Source of the DNA: Dyadobacter luteus
Lineage (GTDB): Bacteria > Bacteroidota > Bacteroidia > Cytophagales > Spirosomataceae
Assembly: GCF_003383615.1 (NCBI RefSeq)
Contig: NZ_QNUL01000004.1
Coordinates: 310,001-374,000, forward strand
Direction of reading: 5' to 3'
Length of the DNA stretch: 64,000 nt
The position numbers and the translations under genes were made by a program. Below are positions 25,550 through 35,113 of the stretch, piece after piece; the first letter of the stretch is position 1, and each line of letters starts with the position of its first letter. Under the pieces are notes generated by a model. It saw only the letters and a program-made list of their open reading frames with translations. It searched no databases and was not told the DNA's origin.

Positions 25550-28432
25550 TTAAATTCTATCCGGATCAATAGGAATGCTGATGTGAATAACGGTGCCACT
25601 GTCCGAGTCGATAGAAAGCATACCCTGCAGATCCCGAACCCTGGAAGATGCATTTTTCAGTCCCATGGAATTTTTGTTGGTATGTGAAGGATTGAATCCT
25701 TTACCGTTATCGGCAATCTCAATCAGAAGCGCTGAGGGACTTAAAGTGATTTGAAGCCTGATCTGAGAAGCATTTGCATGTTTGATCGCATTATGCATAA
25801 ACTCCTGTACAAGAAGGTACACGTTCTTTCTGAAATGGCCACTTACCGGCCAGTCGGGAATTGTTTCGGGAATTGACGCAAGAAAGCTCACCGCAGAGTG
25901 CTCAAACAGTTTTATACTTTGAAACTTGAGGTAAAAAATTAAATCTGCCAGATTATCATTTTCTGTGTTCGTACTCCAGATAATTTCTCTGATTTTTACT
26001 GCTAAATCGCCGACCATGGATGCAATCTGATGTATCTCATCAGTCTCGGATCTGCTACTTTTGCTGGCTACGTCAGCAAACAATTTAACGGCAAATATAC
26101 CTGCACCAATATCGTCATGGATTTCGCTGCTGATACGCTGGCGTTCCTGCAGAATCGACTGCTGCTGTCTATACAGCGTTTTTTTGAAATTCCGCTGATT
26201 AAGGACATAATTAACAAGAATGTACACTATAAAGCAAACAAAGCAGGCAATGACTGCCATCTGGAAGTACTCATCCTGCCACCAGGAATGTGCTATTTCA
26301 AAGTCGTAAATAATTGGTGCTGTGATCTGACCGAGCTCCGGATTTACCGCCGTGGCCCTAAAAGTATATTTTCCCGGCCTTAGTGAGGCAAAAGTAACAC
26401 TGCGTTCTCCCGGCCCTGTTACATTCCAGCTGGAGTCTGTGCCGGTCACTAAGCTGTACCGGATGTATGTCTGGAGGGCTGCCGCATACAGAGGCAGACT
26501 TATTTTGAACTGCAGGTTATTCTGATCAGGTTCAAAAAATGGATCTGTGACAGATTGGTGGTTGGCTAAAACCGACAGGGTAGCATGTACCATTTTTGTT
26601 GCAGGACTCACCTCTTTCAATCCGACTACATGCAGACCGGTTTGTGTGGCCAGGTACAACTCATGATCAGTTTCGATCAGATCGCTGGTCAGTATACTGC
26701 CCGATGTTGACAGGCTCAGCCGGGAGTCAAAAACAGACCTTTCCATGTCAAACACCTGAACGGCCCCTGTACTAAGAATCCAGAGTTTGCCATAACTATG
26801 CTTCATTTTGACTATGTTTTCAGAAAGAAGGCCCTGCCCGACGGAAAATTTTTGAATCTTGCCCTTATCGTAAACCAAAAGGCCATTGTTGATCGTACCA
26901 ATGTAGATTTTCTTCTTGTAGTAGGTTGTGTAGAGTGAGTACACTTGTTTTCCTTCATAAGTGACAGGGGTGAGCCCGTCGCTGTTGAATACATGCAAGG
27001 CACTTTTAAAGGCAACAAAGAGTTTTTGCTCGTCAGGATAGTACGACAAAGCAGAACACCTCTTCGGATAGAGAAATGAATTTGTTTGCTGGTCATAGTC
27101 TTTTATGCCCTCAAATCTGGCGACTACTTCCTTTTTGAGTTTTTCTGATTTTTTTTTCAGTGTAATTACCAAACCGTTTGCCGTTGTTGCAAACAGAAGA
27201 TCCTGAGTTTGGTCGATTTGCTTTAATATTTTTATGGCTGGTTGCAGTTTGAACTGTTGTGTATGTATGTTGAAAATGTATGTGTTGATCGATGTACCAA
27301 TCAGGAAATTACCATCATCTACAGGGGCGATCTTGTAAATCGATCCGAACTTTTCGTTGGGTGCAACTCTTTTTACGAGTCGTTTCAGGACATGATCATA
27401 CATATAAAGCTTTCCGTGCTGGGTGCCCAGCAGTAAAATGCCTCCCGCTTTGACCATCGTTCTGACGTGATCAGATTCATCCATTCCGGGTATAACTACC
27501 GTTTGCCGGGATACACCTTCGTTTTGGACAAAAAGACCTTTGTCAAGGCTCGCATACCAGGTATTACCTTCCCGGTCAGCTACTATATCGCTAATATTCA
27601 GGCCGGTAATCTGCTTGCCGGCTTGGAGCTGCGTGCTGCTTTTAACCATATTGACCCATAGCTTACCAGCAGATAAAGAAATGGTATTGATGAAGTCATC
27701 ATAATGACTTTCTTTGAAAAGTATAACAGAGTCGTTGCTGATGCCGACATGAAGTAGTCTGGACGAAGGGTTAGCGAATAAAAGAGCCGTATCGCCCAAA
27801 GCCTGGGTATGTAGTAGTGCTGCGTCTTGTTGCCAATGTTTGATTTTAGGATCTTTTTTCGCTGGCCGTACACCCTTAGCTGTATCGTAAGTGAACCACT
27901 CCCCATTTCCATATGCAAGAAGTTTGTTGCCAATCACGGCAATCGATGTAGCTGCTGTCCCCGCCGGAGAAGGAATATACTTACTTTTTAATGTTTTTGT
28001 ATGACAAAGAAATAAACCTCGGTCGGAGCTGGCCACCAGGAATCCTTTGTAAATGGTCAACCTTGGAAATCCTGATTCAGTTTGTGAATCGTAGGATTCC
28101 AGCAGTGTGGTTTTACCATGATCAATGTAAAAAATCTGTCCCGTAAAGTTGTGGAACCAGATCTTTCCCTGATCATCCTGAATTAGGCCTGAGGCACTCA
28201 ACGAACTTTGTTCGGGGGATGAAAACAGTGTGAAGCCGATACCGTCATACCTGTAGACGCCCACTTCTGTAGCCAGCCACAAAAAGTTTTGCCTGTCCAG
28301 AAACAGATCATAAATGACTTTGGTAGGCAAGCGTTCAACTGACTTTAGGCCTGCATTTGTTTTTTGAGAAAATAGATTGAACGGGGATATCAGGAAGAGT
28401 AGTAAAAATAGCCGCGAAAATATGCTTTTCAT
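25550..28432 (-). CDS. two-component sensor: beta-propeller, Y_Y_Y domain and HisKA_3-type kinase
   Basis: A 960-residue sensor. A signal peptide ends near FNLFSQ; residues about 25-610 form Reg_prop-type propeller repeats (LFLDRQNFLWLATEVGVYRYDG, then IVADREGNTWYASLDKGLFV). A Y_Y_Y beta domain follows (ERSVTFASLRPGKYTFRATAVN), then one membrane helix at about 722-742. The cytoplasmic kinase has the HisKA_3 motif ERQRISSEIHDDIGAG with His772 and an ATPase domain (EFMHNAIKHANA, DNGKGFN). Unlike hybrid systems it lacks its own receiver and DNA-binding domains. Its partner is almost certainly the LuxR-type regulator transcribed divergently 71 bases away. Position next to the mannan locus suggests glycan sensing, but this is inference. 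Confidence 0.92.
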   Translation of the reverse strand: MKSIFSRLFLLLFLISPFNLFSQKTNAGLKSVERLPTKVIYDLFLDRQNFLWLATEVGVYRYDGIGFTLFSSPEQSSLSASGLIQDDQGKIWFHNFTGQIFYIDHGKTTLLESYDSQTESGFPRLTIYKGFLVASSDRGLFLCHTKTLKSKYIPSPAGTAATSIAVIGNKLLAYGNGEWFTYDTAKGVRPAKKDPKIKHWQQDAALLHTQALGDTALLFANPSSRLLHVGISNDSVILFKESHYDDFINTISLSAGKLWVNMVKSSTQLQAGKQITGLNISDIVADREGNTWYASLDKGLFVQNEGVSRQTVVIPGMDESDHVRTMVKAGGILLLGTQHGKLYMYDHVLKRLVKRVAPNEKFGSIYKIAPVDDGNFLIGTSINTYIFNIHTQQFKLQPAIKILKQIDQTQDLLFATTANGLVITLKKKSEKLKKEVVARFEGIKDYDQQTNSFLYPKRCSALSYYPDEQKLFVAFKSALHVFNSDGLTPVTYEGKQVYSLYTTYYKKKIYIGTINNGLLVYDKGKIQKFSVGQGLLSENIVKMKHSYGKLWILSTGAVQVFDMERSVFDSRLSLSTSGSILTSDLIETDHELYLATQTGLHVVGLKEVSPATKMVHATLSVLANHQSVTDPFFEPDQNNLQFKISLPLYAAALQTYIRYSLVTGTDSSWNVTGPGERSVTFASLRPGKYTFRATAVNPELGQITAPIIYDFEIAHSWWQDEYFQMAVIACFVCFIVYILVNYVLNQRNFKKTLYRQQQSILQERQRISSEIHDDIGAGIFAVKLFADVASKSSRSETDEIHQIASMVGDLAVKIREIIWSTNTENDNLADLIFYLKFQSIKLFEHSAVSFLASIPETIPDWPVSGHFRKNVYLLVQEFMHNAIKHANASQIRLQITLSPSALLIEIADNGKGFNPSHTNKNSMGLKNASSRVRDLQGMLSIDSDSGTVIHISIPIDPDRI

Positions 28433-28503
28433 AGGGATGAGTTTGAGTCTAATATATGTATTTTTCGCAGAAAATAGACCTGTTCAAAGATTACCCTATT
28501 TAA

Positions 28504-29124
28504 ATGATTTCTATATCCGTTGTTGAGGATCACGACCATTACAGACTATCGCTTGTCAAAATGCTAGAAAGCGACGGGAGGTTTTTGGTGACAGGTATTT
28601 ACGAGTGTGCCGAGCAGGCGCTTGAAGGTTTACAAACCGATCCGGTCGATATTGCAATTGTGGATATAATGTTAGGGCAAATGTCGGGTATTGACCTGGT
28701 AAGATCAGTGAAACCCAAAACTGGGAATACCCAATTTTTGATGTGTACTTCCTATCAGGATAGTGAAAATGTTTTTAGTGCGCTAAGGGCGGGAGCTACA
28801 GGATATATTGTTAAAGATGCCAGTGCATCCGAGATTATTGATGCGATAGTGGATTTATACAACGGAGGCTCTCCGATGAGTCCTTATATCGCCAGAAAGG
28901 TAATTACCTTGCTTCACACCCAGCCACAATCTCAACTGAATGTGCTCAGTGTGCGTGAGCTTGAAGTGCTGACGCTTCTTAGTAACGGGTTGATTTATAA
29001 AGAAATATCTGATGTGTTGTCTATTAGTCTGAATACTGTTAAAAACCATCTTAAAAACATATACAAGAAATTGCATGTGCAAAATAAGGTAGAAGCTGTC
29101 AACAAATACAGGGCAGGAATTTAA
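28504..29124 (+). CDS. NarL/LuxR-family response regulator
   Basis: A 206-residue regulator. The receiver domain has acidic residues Glu8-Asp9, phosphoacceptor Asp54 (IAIVDIMLGQMSG), the switch CTSYQD and Lys in GYIVKDAS. The C-terminal LuxR-type helix-turn-helix is at about 142-200 (LSVRELEVLTLLSNGLIYKE and SLNTVKNHLKNIYKKL). It lies divergent to a HisKA_3 sensor kinase, the kinase class that normally pairs with this regulator class. A short hairpin follows at 29168. Target genes are unknown; the mannan locus and the T9SS FG-GAP gene are the nearest candidates. Confidence 0.94.
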   Translation: MISISVVEDHDHYRLSLVKMLESDGRFLVTGIYECAEQALEGLQTDPVDIAIVDIMLGQMSGIDLVRSVKPKTGNTQFLMCTSYQDSENVFSALRAGATGYIVKDASASEIIDAIVDLYNGGSPMSPYIARKVITLLHTQPQSQLNVLSVRELEVLTLLSNGLIYKEISDVLSISLNTVKNHLKNIYKKLHVQNKVEAVNKYRAGI

Positions 29125-29167
29125 AATCATACAGATTTAAATACATGCCGTTCCATTTGTCAAGGAA

Positions 29168-29191
29168 ACAATAGCCTTAACGGGCTATTGT
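29168..29191 (+). terminator. hairpin after the response regulator
   Basis: ACAATAGCC (29168-29176) pairs perfectly with GGCTATTGT (29183-29191) around a TTAACG loop, 44 bases after the regulator stop. There is no T-run behind it, so terminator strength is uncertain. Confidence 0.55.
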
Positions 29192-29584
29192 CGTCATCGA
29201 AACAGAACCTTAGCTTTGCGCACATTATTCCAGGCATTCTGTGAATCAAAAAAACAATTTGCTCAACTCCTCTGTACTATGAAAAAACGATTCATTGCCT
29301 GTGCCAACATCCCGCAACTTACTTCAACTCTTGATAGCAAGCGATAGCGTTACATCTCCGCTGTACGTGGATTGAACCTTATATTTTAAATCAAAAGGCT
29401 ACTGTCTGCAGTTAAGGTTATCTACTGTAAATGATTGTAGGCAATTTTCATGAGCAATCACCTTTTTCCTGCTGTGTAATTACTTTCTGTATGGCCAGCA
29501 GCCGAGTCATCAAAATGACTGATCTTCTGACACCCTTTATTTTCATCTGACATTTTCTATTTAACAAACCAGCAGTTCCTGATT
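29192..29584. other. 393-base leader of the FG-GAP protein gene
   Basis: No supported ORF. TAGCTTTG at 29211-29218 fits the Bacteroidota -7 consensus TAnnTTTG, with an ATTG-like element about 20 bases upstream inside the preceding hairpin. This would give an untranslated leader of about 360 bases. The rest shows no clear structure. Confidence 0.4.
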
Positions 29585-32500
29585 ATGGAGAAAATTTTAC
29601 CTCTGAGAAACAAATTAACTATCATCATTTTTCTGATGCTTTTCTTCGCCGGAAAGGGGCATGCCCAGAAATGGGACCAGATCATCAAGCAGGTTGCCGG
29701 CGATAGAAATGCGCAATCATCCGCAGGTCGAGAAGTGTCTGACGTATATGGTATGGCGGTGTCGTTGTCGGGTGACTATGCTGCAGTAAGTGCATATAAT
29801 CATGACGGAGATCAAAATGGTTTGAATAAAATAGTTTCAGCTGGTTGTGTATATATATTGTACAATCAGGCGGGTACCTGGGTTGAAGTGAAAAAGCTGG
29901 TAGCTTCTGACCGTTCAAAGGATGCCTTGTTTGGTTATTCCGTTGCAATCCACGGAGATTACGTAGTTGTGGGGGCGATACGCGAAAGCAGAGATGGTGC
30001 ATCCTTGAATCCGGTTGCATCCGCGGGGGCGGCTTACATTTATAAAAAAGACCAGGGAGGGGTTGATAATTGGGGACAAATCAAGAAGATAACAGCCAAT
30101 GACAGGGATGCAGACGATCTGTTTGGATACAATGTAGCTATTGACGGAGACTATATCGTCGTAGGCACTCTGTTCGAAGATCATAATGTGTCGGAAGGTG
30201 CCCCATTAGAGAATTCAGGGTCGATACACATTTTTAACAAGAATCAGGGCGGATCAGAAAACTGGGGATTGGTTAAGAAAATGACTGCCCCTACCCGGTA
30301 TGTAAATGGGAGGTTCGGACTTTCTGTTGAAATAAAAGGTGACTATCTGGCTGTGGGAGCCAGCGAATCGAATCTTAATTCCGGCTCAGGTTCAGTCTAT
30401 TTTTTTGCAAAGAACCAGGGCGGTGCCGGTAACTGGGGATATGTACAACGTGTGATAGCCAGTACTCAGGCGTCATCGGATTATTTTGGTGCATCGGTGT
30501 CAATCAGCGGGGAGTATGCAGTCATCGGAGCTTATGCTCAGGATACAGACGGCTCGAATGCCAACTACGTTTCTGGGGCAGGTTCTGCATATGTTTTCAA
30601 AAGAAATTCGTCCAGTGGTAATTGGAGCCAGATAAAAAAACTTACAGCGCCCGTGCGTGCTCAGGACGATAACTTCGGGTACTGCGTCGCTATGAGTGGA
30701 GATTATATCGTTATTGGTGCTTATAAGGAAAGTCAGGATGCAACAGAATCGAACACAAAGACTGAATCAGGCTCTGCTTATATTTTCAAAAAAGATGTAG
30801 GCGGTAGTGATAATTGGGGATTCCAGAAGAAAATAACCGCAGCAGTAAGAAATGCCGGTGATCAGTTTGGTTACTCACTTGCCATTAGTGGTAACACAAT
30901 ATGGTCGGGTGCATACAAGCACAGCTATGATGTTTTCGAGAGCGATATAATGAGCTGGTCGGGTGCGGCTTACTGTTTCCAAAAGGATAAAAATGGCAGC
31001 GAAAACTGGGGACAAACACAAAAGATGGTTTCAAATGGATTAAGAGAAAAGGACAACTATGGCTGGTCGGTGTCAGTGAACGGAGACTATGCAGCAGTGG
31101 GAGCTCCCGGCAACGACAGATCCGCTAATGGTAAGACATTCACCGACGCTGGAGCTGTATACATTTTACAGCATAATGGGCTTACATGGAATGAGATAAA
31201 AAAAATCACGGCACAGGATGCAGCTGTAGGAGATAATTTTGGTTGGTCAGTAGCACTTAACGACGATTATTTGGTAGTTGGTGCACCTCACGAAGATGGT
31301 GTAAACCCTGCAACGGATTCCCAATCCGGTGCTGCCTATATATTCAGCAGAAATCAAGGCGGAACCAACAACTGGGGACAAGTAAAAAAAATAGTAGCAA
31401 ACGATAGAGCCGCCAGTAATGTATTTGGTTTTTCAGTTGGTGTGGATGGTGAATTTATTGTTGTAGGGGCCAGAGGAGCATCTGACCAACGGGGAGCAGC
31501 TTATTTGTTTCACGCAGATCAGGATGGAGTGCAAAATTGGGGTCAGGTCAAAAAACTTGTTAGCAGTGAAGAAATTGTATTGGGACGTTTTGGTGCTGCG
31601 GTCGCAATTAGTGGTGATTACATTGTAGTTGGAGCAAACCGAGTGGGTTTTCAGGGCAACCTGGAGTACACATTTGAAGGATCAGCCTATTTGTTTAAGC
31701 GAAATGGTGCGGGAGCAGCTGATTGGTCAGAGTTTAAAATAATGAAGGGTTTGCCAGGATATAACGACGGATTAGGCGGATCTGTCGCTTTACATGGCGA
31801 ACATTTAATCATTGGAAGAAAGACTGTTAATTTTGGTAGTCGTCCGGGCTCGGCATTCGTCTACCAAAAGAATTTTGCAGGAGAAGATAATTGGGGGCTG
31901 GTCAGACATATTACAGAAGATGCTTCAGGGTACGCGGGCTTCGGGTCAGCTGTAGCTATCAATGCAGATGCAGCTATGATAGGAGCGCCCTACCATCATT
32001 ATTATTCCAACGGTGTTGAGACCAGAGAAGCAGGCGCTGTTTATGTATATGGAATTAATAAGGGTGGAGAGAACAAATACGGGCTTGTTGAACGAATCAA
32101 TCAGGTTTCTAATTCCATTACAACAGAAGACCATTTCGGATTTGCTGTTGCGATGAGTGATAAAGCTGCACTGATAGGCGTGCCTGATGAAGATTATGAT
32201 GCAGATCAGGGTAGCTATCTGGCAGATGCGGGGTCAGCCTTGTTTTATAAACAACAGCAGATCTGTCTGCCACCTGAGGTTAGTATTACAAATCTAAAAA
32301 ATGTTTCTGCAACTGCTACATGGCCCGCTGTAACAACCGGTTATCCGGTAAACGAGTATGAATATGTTTTTAGTTACGATACCTGGACGCCAAATCCCGG
32401 CTTAGCCAAGACAGTGGATTTGGACTGGCCTACAGTCAGAGCAGATATGGAAAATCTCATACCAGAGCGTGGGTATACAATTTGGGCAAGAAGTACGTGC

Positions 32501-33673
32501 CGTCCGGATTACAAATCAGATTGGAAAGAAGTTTACTTCGTAACTAAAGCCTGTCCGGATGATATTTCTCAAATGGAAATCCCTGATGAAAATGACATTT
32601 ATATTACCTACAACGCCATCCAGGAGGGCAACCTGACTCATTATTGCGATTGTAGCCGTAATAAACTACTGTTGACCGTTGAGCATTCAGATAGTGACCT
32701 TGTCATTGATCAGGTGGCGGTTCAGGTGGATTATTCATCTGTGTACTATGCAGGAAATCAGGGGTTTATAGCAAATCCTGATGGGGCTATTTTTATGCCT
32801 GTTCGTTGGGACGTTTACGCCTCACAGCAACCGGGTAAACCAGTCAAAGTCAGGTATTATTTCAGAACAGATCAGTTTACCCAATTTAACAATGCTATGG
32901 AGGCAAGGTTTAAATACCGGCTGCAAGACGAGAAACAGCTCATGTTTTACAAGCACAATCTTGACTACAGCGAGTATGCTCCTTACCCGCCACATATCCC
33001 CGCGCAACAAATACAGATACTAACCAATGGCACACAGGCTTCTACCAGCCGCTGGGTATTGGGAACCCGCGGCAGCGACAGATATGCAGAGTTCCTGGTC
33101 AGCTCGTTTTCAGGTGGAGGTGCCGGAAGTAATTTTACCAACAACTCATTGCCTGTCAGACTGATGAAATTTGATGTTGCTAAAGCTGAGAACACAGCCT
33201 TGCTGACCTGGTCGTCGGCTAGTGAAACGAATACCGGTTTTTTTGATGTGCAAAGAAGTGCGGATGGTAAAAAGTGGTCATCACTGGGAAGGGTAGAGGC
33301 AGCTGGCCAAAGTAGTGAGATCAAATCGTACTCCTTTAAAGACCAATCTCCAATCCCTGCAGAGAATCTTTACCGTTTGAAAATGGTCGATAAGGACATG
33401 ACATTTTCCTACAGCCATATCAGAAGTATCGTTTTTTTAGAAACGAATCCGGATGTATACCCTAACCCGGCAGTCGGCAAACTCTTCGTGTCTGCCACTA
33501 AGAACATTCAATCAATACGGATATTCAGTATTACGGGCAGCATGGTGTATGAAAATACAGAGGTGCCAGCAGATGGTATCAACACAAGCAGTTTTGCACC
33601 AGGAATATATACTGTTCAACTGCTTCGCACAAACGGGATGATACAAACCAGTAAAGTCATCGTGGCGAAATAG
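29585..33673 (+). CDS. large FG-GAP repeat protein with fibronectin-like domain and T9SS sorting domain
   Basis: A 1362-residue exported protein. After the signal peptide (ending GKGHAQ) I count 14 repeats of about 60 residues from about 50 to 890, each with the core FGxSVAxxGDYxVVGA and a following AYIF segment. Fourteen blades would make two seven-bladed propellers. A fibronectin type III-like domain (PPEVSITNLKNVSATATWP) lies near 895-985, then a beta-rich region, a linker domain (LPVRLMKFDVAKAENTALL) and the T9SS type A sorting domain (VYPNPAVGKLFVSA to QTSKVIVAK). The last two modules match those of the GH99-like protein at 22499. It has no catalytic motif and probably acts in surface adhesion or ligand binding. 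Confidence 0.9.
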   Translation: MEKILPLRNKLTIIIFLMLFFAGKGHAQKWDQIIKQVAGDRNAQSSAGREVSDVYGMAVSLSGDYAAVSAYNHDGDQNGLNKIVSAGCVYILYNQAGTWVEVKKLVASDRSKDALFGYSVAIHGDYVVVGAIRESRDGASLNPVASAGAAYIYKKDQGGVDNWGQIKKITANDRDADDLFGYNVAIDGDYIVVGTLFEDHNVSEGAPLENSGSIHIFNKNQGGSENWGLVKKMTAPTRYVNGRFGLSVEIKGDYLAVGASESNLNSGSGSVYFFAKNQGGAGNWGYVQRVIASTQASSDYFGASVSISGEYAVIGAYAQDTDGSNANYVSGAGSAYVFKRNSSSGNWSQIKKLTAPVRAQDDNFGYCVAMSGDYIVIGAYKESQDATESNTKTESGSAYIFKKDVGGSDNWGFQKKITAAVRNAGDQFGYSLAISGNTIWSGAYKHSYDVFESDIMSWSGAAYCFQKDKNGSENWGQTQKMVSNGLREKDNYGWSVSVNGDYAAVGAPGNDRSANGKTFTDAGAVYILQHNGLTWNEIKKITAQDAAVGDNFGWSVALNDDYLVVGAPHEDGVNPATDSQSGAAYIFSRNQGGTNNWGQVKKIVANDRAASNVFGFSVGVDGEFIVVGARGASDQRGAAYLFHADQDGVQNWGQVKKLVSSEEIVLGRFGAAVAISGDYIVVGANRVGFQGNLEYTFEGSAYLFKRNGAGAADWSEFKIMKGLPGYNDGLGGSVALHGEHLIIGRKTVNFGSRPGSAFVYQKNFAGEDNWGLVRHITEDASGYAGFGSAVAINADAAMIGAPYHHYYSNGVETREAGAVYVYGINKGGENKYGLVERINQVSNSITTEDHFGFAVAMSDKAALIGVPDEDYDADQGSYLADAGSALFYKQQQICLPPEVSITNLKNVSATATWPAVTTGYPVNEYEYVFSYDTWTPNPGLAKTVDLDWPTVRADMENLIPERGYTIWARSTCRPDYKSDWKEVYFVTKACPDDISQMEIPDENDIYITYNAIQEGNLTHYCDCSRNKLLLTVEHSDSDLVIDQVAVQVDYSSVYYAGNQGFIANPDGAIFMPVRWDVYASQQPGKPVKVRYYFRTDQFTQFNNAMEARFKYRLQDEKQLMFYKHNLDYSEYAPYPPHIPAQQIQILTNGTQASTSRWVLGTRGSDRYAEFLVSSFSGGGAGSNFTNNSLPVRLMKFDVAKAENTALLTWSSASETNTGFFDVQRSADGKKWSSLGRVEAAGQSSEIKSYSFKDQSPIPAENLYRLKMVDKDMTFSYSHIRSIVFLETNPDVYPNPAVGKLFVSATKNIQSIRIFSITGSMVYENTEVPADGINTSSFAPGIYTVQLLRTNGMIQTSKVIVAK

Positions 33674-33688
33674 TAGTAAAAAAGTTCT

Positions 33689-33730
33689 GGTCGGTGATAG
33701 AAATGACTACGGTTGTTGCTATCACCGACC
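33689..33730. terminator. hairpin after the FG-GAP gene
   Basis: GGTCGGTGATAG (33689-33700) pairs perfectly over 12 bases with CTATCACCGACC (33719-33730) around an 18-base loop. It lies between convergent genes 16 bases past the FG-GAP stop codon. Confidence 0.7.
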
Positions 33731-33820
33731 CTGAAAAATCTTTCCGGGAATTATTGCATTACTTATCTCAAACACTCAACCCAACGCTACGAATGAAACA
33801 CTTATGCCATCTCACCTGGT

Positions 33821-34927
33821 TTATTTGCTTATGTCGTTTAGTTTATAGCTGGTACTTCTGCCACCTGCTTCTTCTTTGATTAAAATTCCCTGATCTAAAA
33901 GATCCAGAATATCTCTTAACGCAGTATCATTTGACACTTTGGTGATTTTAGCCCATTTAGAGGTGTTAAGCTTTCCTTCAAATCCATCAAGAAGCTTGTT
34001 AAGCATTAGCTTCTGACGTTCACTTATACTTTTCGATCCAAAAAACTCCCAGTATCGGGCTTTGGTTATTACCGCATTCAGTATCTTATCCGTTGCCGTT
34101 AGTGCCCTGTCAAGACACGACAAAAACCAGATAAGCCAGCCGGTAATATCAAGATCGTCTCTCTGCGTTTTTTCCAGAATATCATAATAAGCCTTACGTT
34201 CAAGCTGAATTTGTGCGGACATGCTGTAAAAGCGTTGATAATTGCTGTCAGATCTTGCCAGCTGCAAGTCAGTAATTGCACGGGCTATACGTCCATTTCC
34301 ATCATCAAACGGGTGTATGGTCACAAACCATAGATGTGCTATCGCCGCTTTTAAAACCGGGTCTTTTTCTGTTTGTGTATTAAACCAATTGATGAATTGC
34401 TGCATTTCGGCTGGAACTTTATCAGAAGGCGGAGCTTCGAAATGAACAATTTCCCGTCCTAAGGCTCCTGATACCACTTGCATTGGGCCAGTCGTATCTT
34501 CGCGCCACTGCCCGACTTGGATCTTATACATTCCACTACTCCCGGACGGAAACAAGGCTGAATGCCATCCGAAAAGTCGCTCTTCGGAGAGCTCCTTCGT
34601 ATACCGCTGTGTTGCGTCCAAAAGCATTTCAACTACTCCGTCCACGTGTCGGTCAGAGGGAGCCAAAGCTCCAATATCCATTCCGAGCTTCCTTGCAAGC
34701 GAAGATCTGACTTGGTCTGCATCCAGGAATTCCCCTTCTATCTCGCTTGTTTTAATAACATCAAGCGTTAAAGTTTGCAGGATTGCTTCGTCCCTAAGTG
34801 AAAAACCAAGACTCTCCATTCGTCCTGTCAACCGTCCTTGTCTATGACGTACCGACGCGAGCAGACCAGATACTGTTTCCACATCCCAGTTAAAGTTAGG
34901 CCACTGTCTTCTTTGATGAATATACAT
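33821..34927 (-). CDS. Fic-family AMP-transferase-like protein with DUF4172-type N-domain
   Basis: A 368-residue Fic protein. The active-site loop is HPFDDGNGRIAR with catalytic His205. An N-terminal inhibitory helix is present at residues 60-65 (TSEIEG, the [S/T]xxxE[G/N] motif), so Glu64 is expected to block ATP binding as in class II Fic proteins. The first 100 residues match the DUF4172-type domain (HQRRQWPNFNWD). The C-terminal 80 residues form a winged helix (LNTSKWAKITKVSNDTALRD and GRSTSYKL) that could bind DNA. Family members AMPylate proteins; the target here is unknown. The gene is monocistronic. Two 31-base dyads lie 17 and 71 bases before the ATG, suggesting self-control through the winged helix. 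Confidence 0.93.
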   Translation of the reverse strand: MYIHQRRQWPNFNWDVETVSGLLASVRHRQGRLTGRMESLGFSLRDEAILQTLTLDVIKTSEIEGEFLDADQVRSSLARKLGMDIGALAPSDRHVDGVVEMLLDATQRYTKELSEERLFGWHSALFPSGSSGMYKIQVGQWREDTTGPMQVVSGALGREIVHFEAPPSDKVPAEMQQFINWFNTQTEKDPVLKAAIAHLWFVTIHPFDDGNGRIARAITDLQLARSDSNYQRFYSMSAQIQLERKAYYDILEKTQRDDLDITGWLIWFLSCLDRALTATDKILNAVITKARYWEFFGSKSISERQKLMLNKLLDGFEGKLNTSKWAKITKVSNDTALRDILDLLDQGILIKEEAGGRSTSYKLNDISK

Positions 34928-34943
34928 ATATTTAACGCAAAAT

Positions 34944-35028
34944 ATGCGGTAAATATATACGCTATTCGCCGCATTCTCAAAATATTCCCCTTATTTTATG
35001 CGGTGAATAGGAGTTGTAATCACCGCAT
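34944..35028. promoter_or_regulatory. paired dyad operators upstream of the Fic gene
   Basis: Four copies of a 12-mer close to ATGCGGTGAATA occur: 34944-34955 (+), 34963-34974 (-), 34998-35009 (+) and 35017-35028 (-), each at most one mismatch from a common consensus. They form two 31-base inverted repeats with the same 7-base spacer, 54 bases apart. A weaker half-site (TTTAACGCA) lies at 34931-34939. The spacing and duplication look like binding sites for a dimeric regulator, plausibly the Fic protein's own winged helix. Confidence 0.7.
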
Positions 35029-35113
35029 CATTAGGAATAATACTGAACTCTGGTCGAAACGGATATCTCAAAGGGCTTTTAAAGCGCAGTGGCATTATAT
35101 TCTTCTTTTTACA

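Noticed and set aside
29585..33673. Tandem DNA repeat or CRISPR-like array
   Set aside because: The periodicity is at protein level (diverged FG-GAP blades); the DNA repeats are not identical and no spacers exist.
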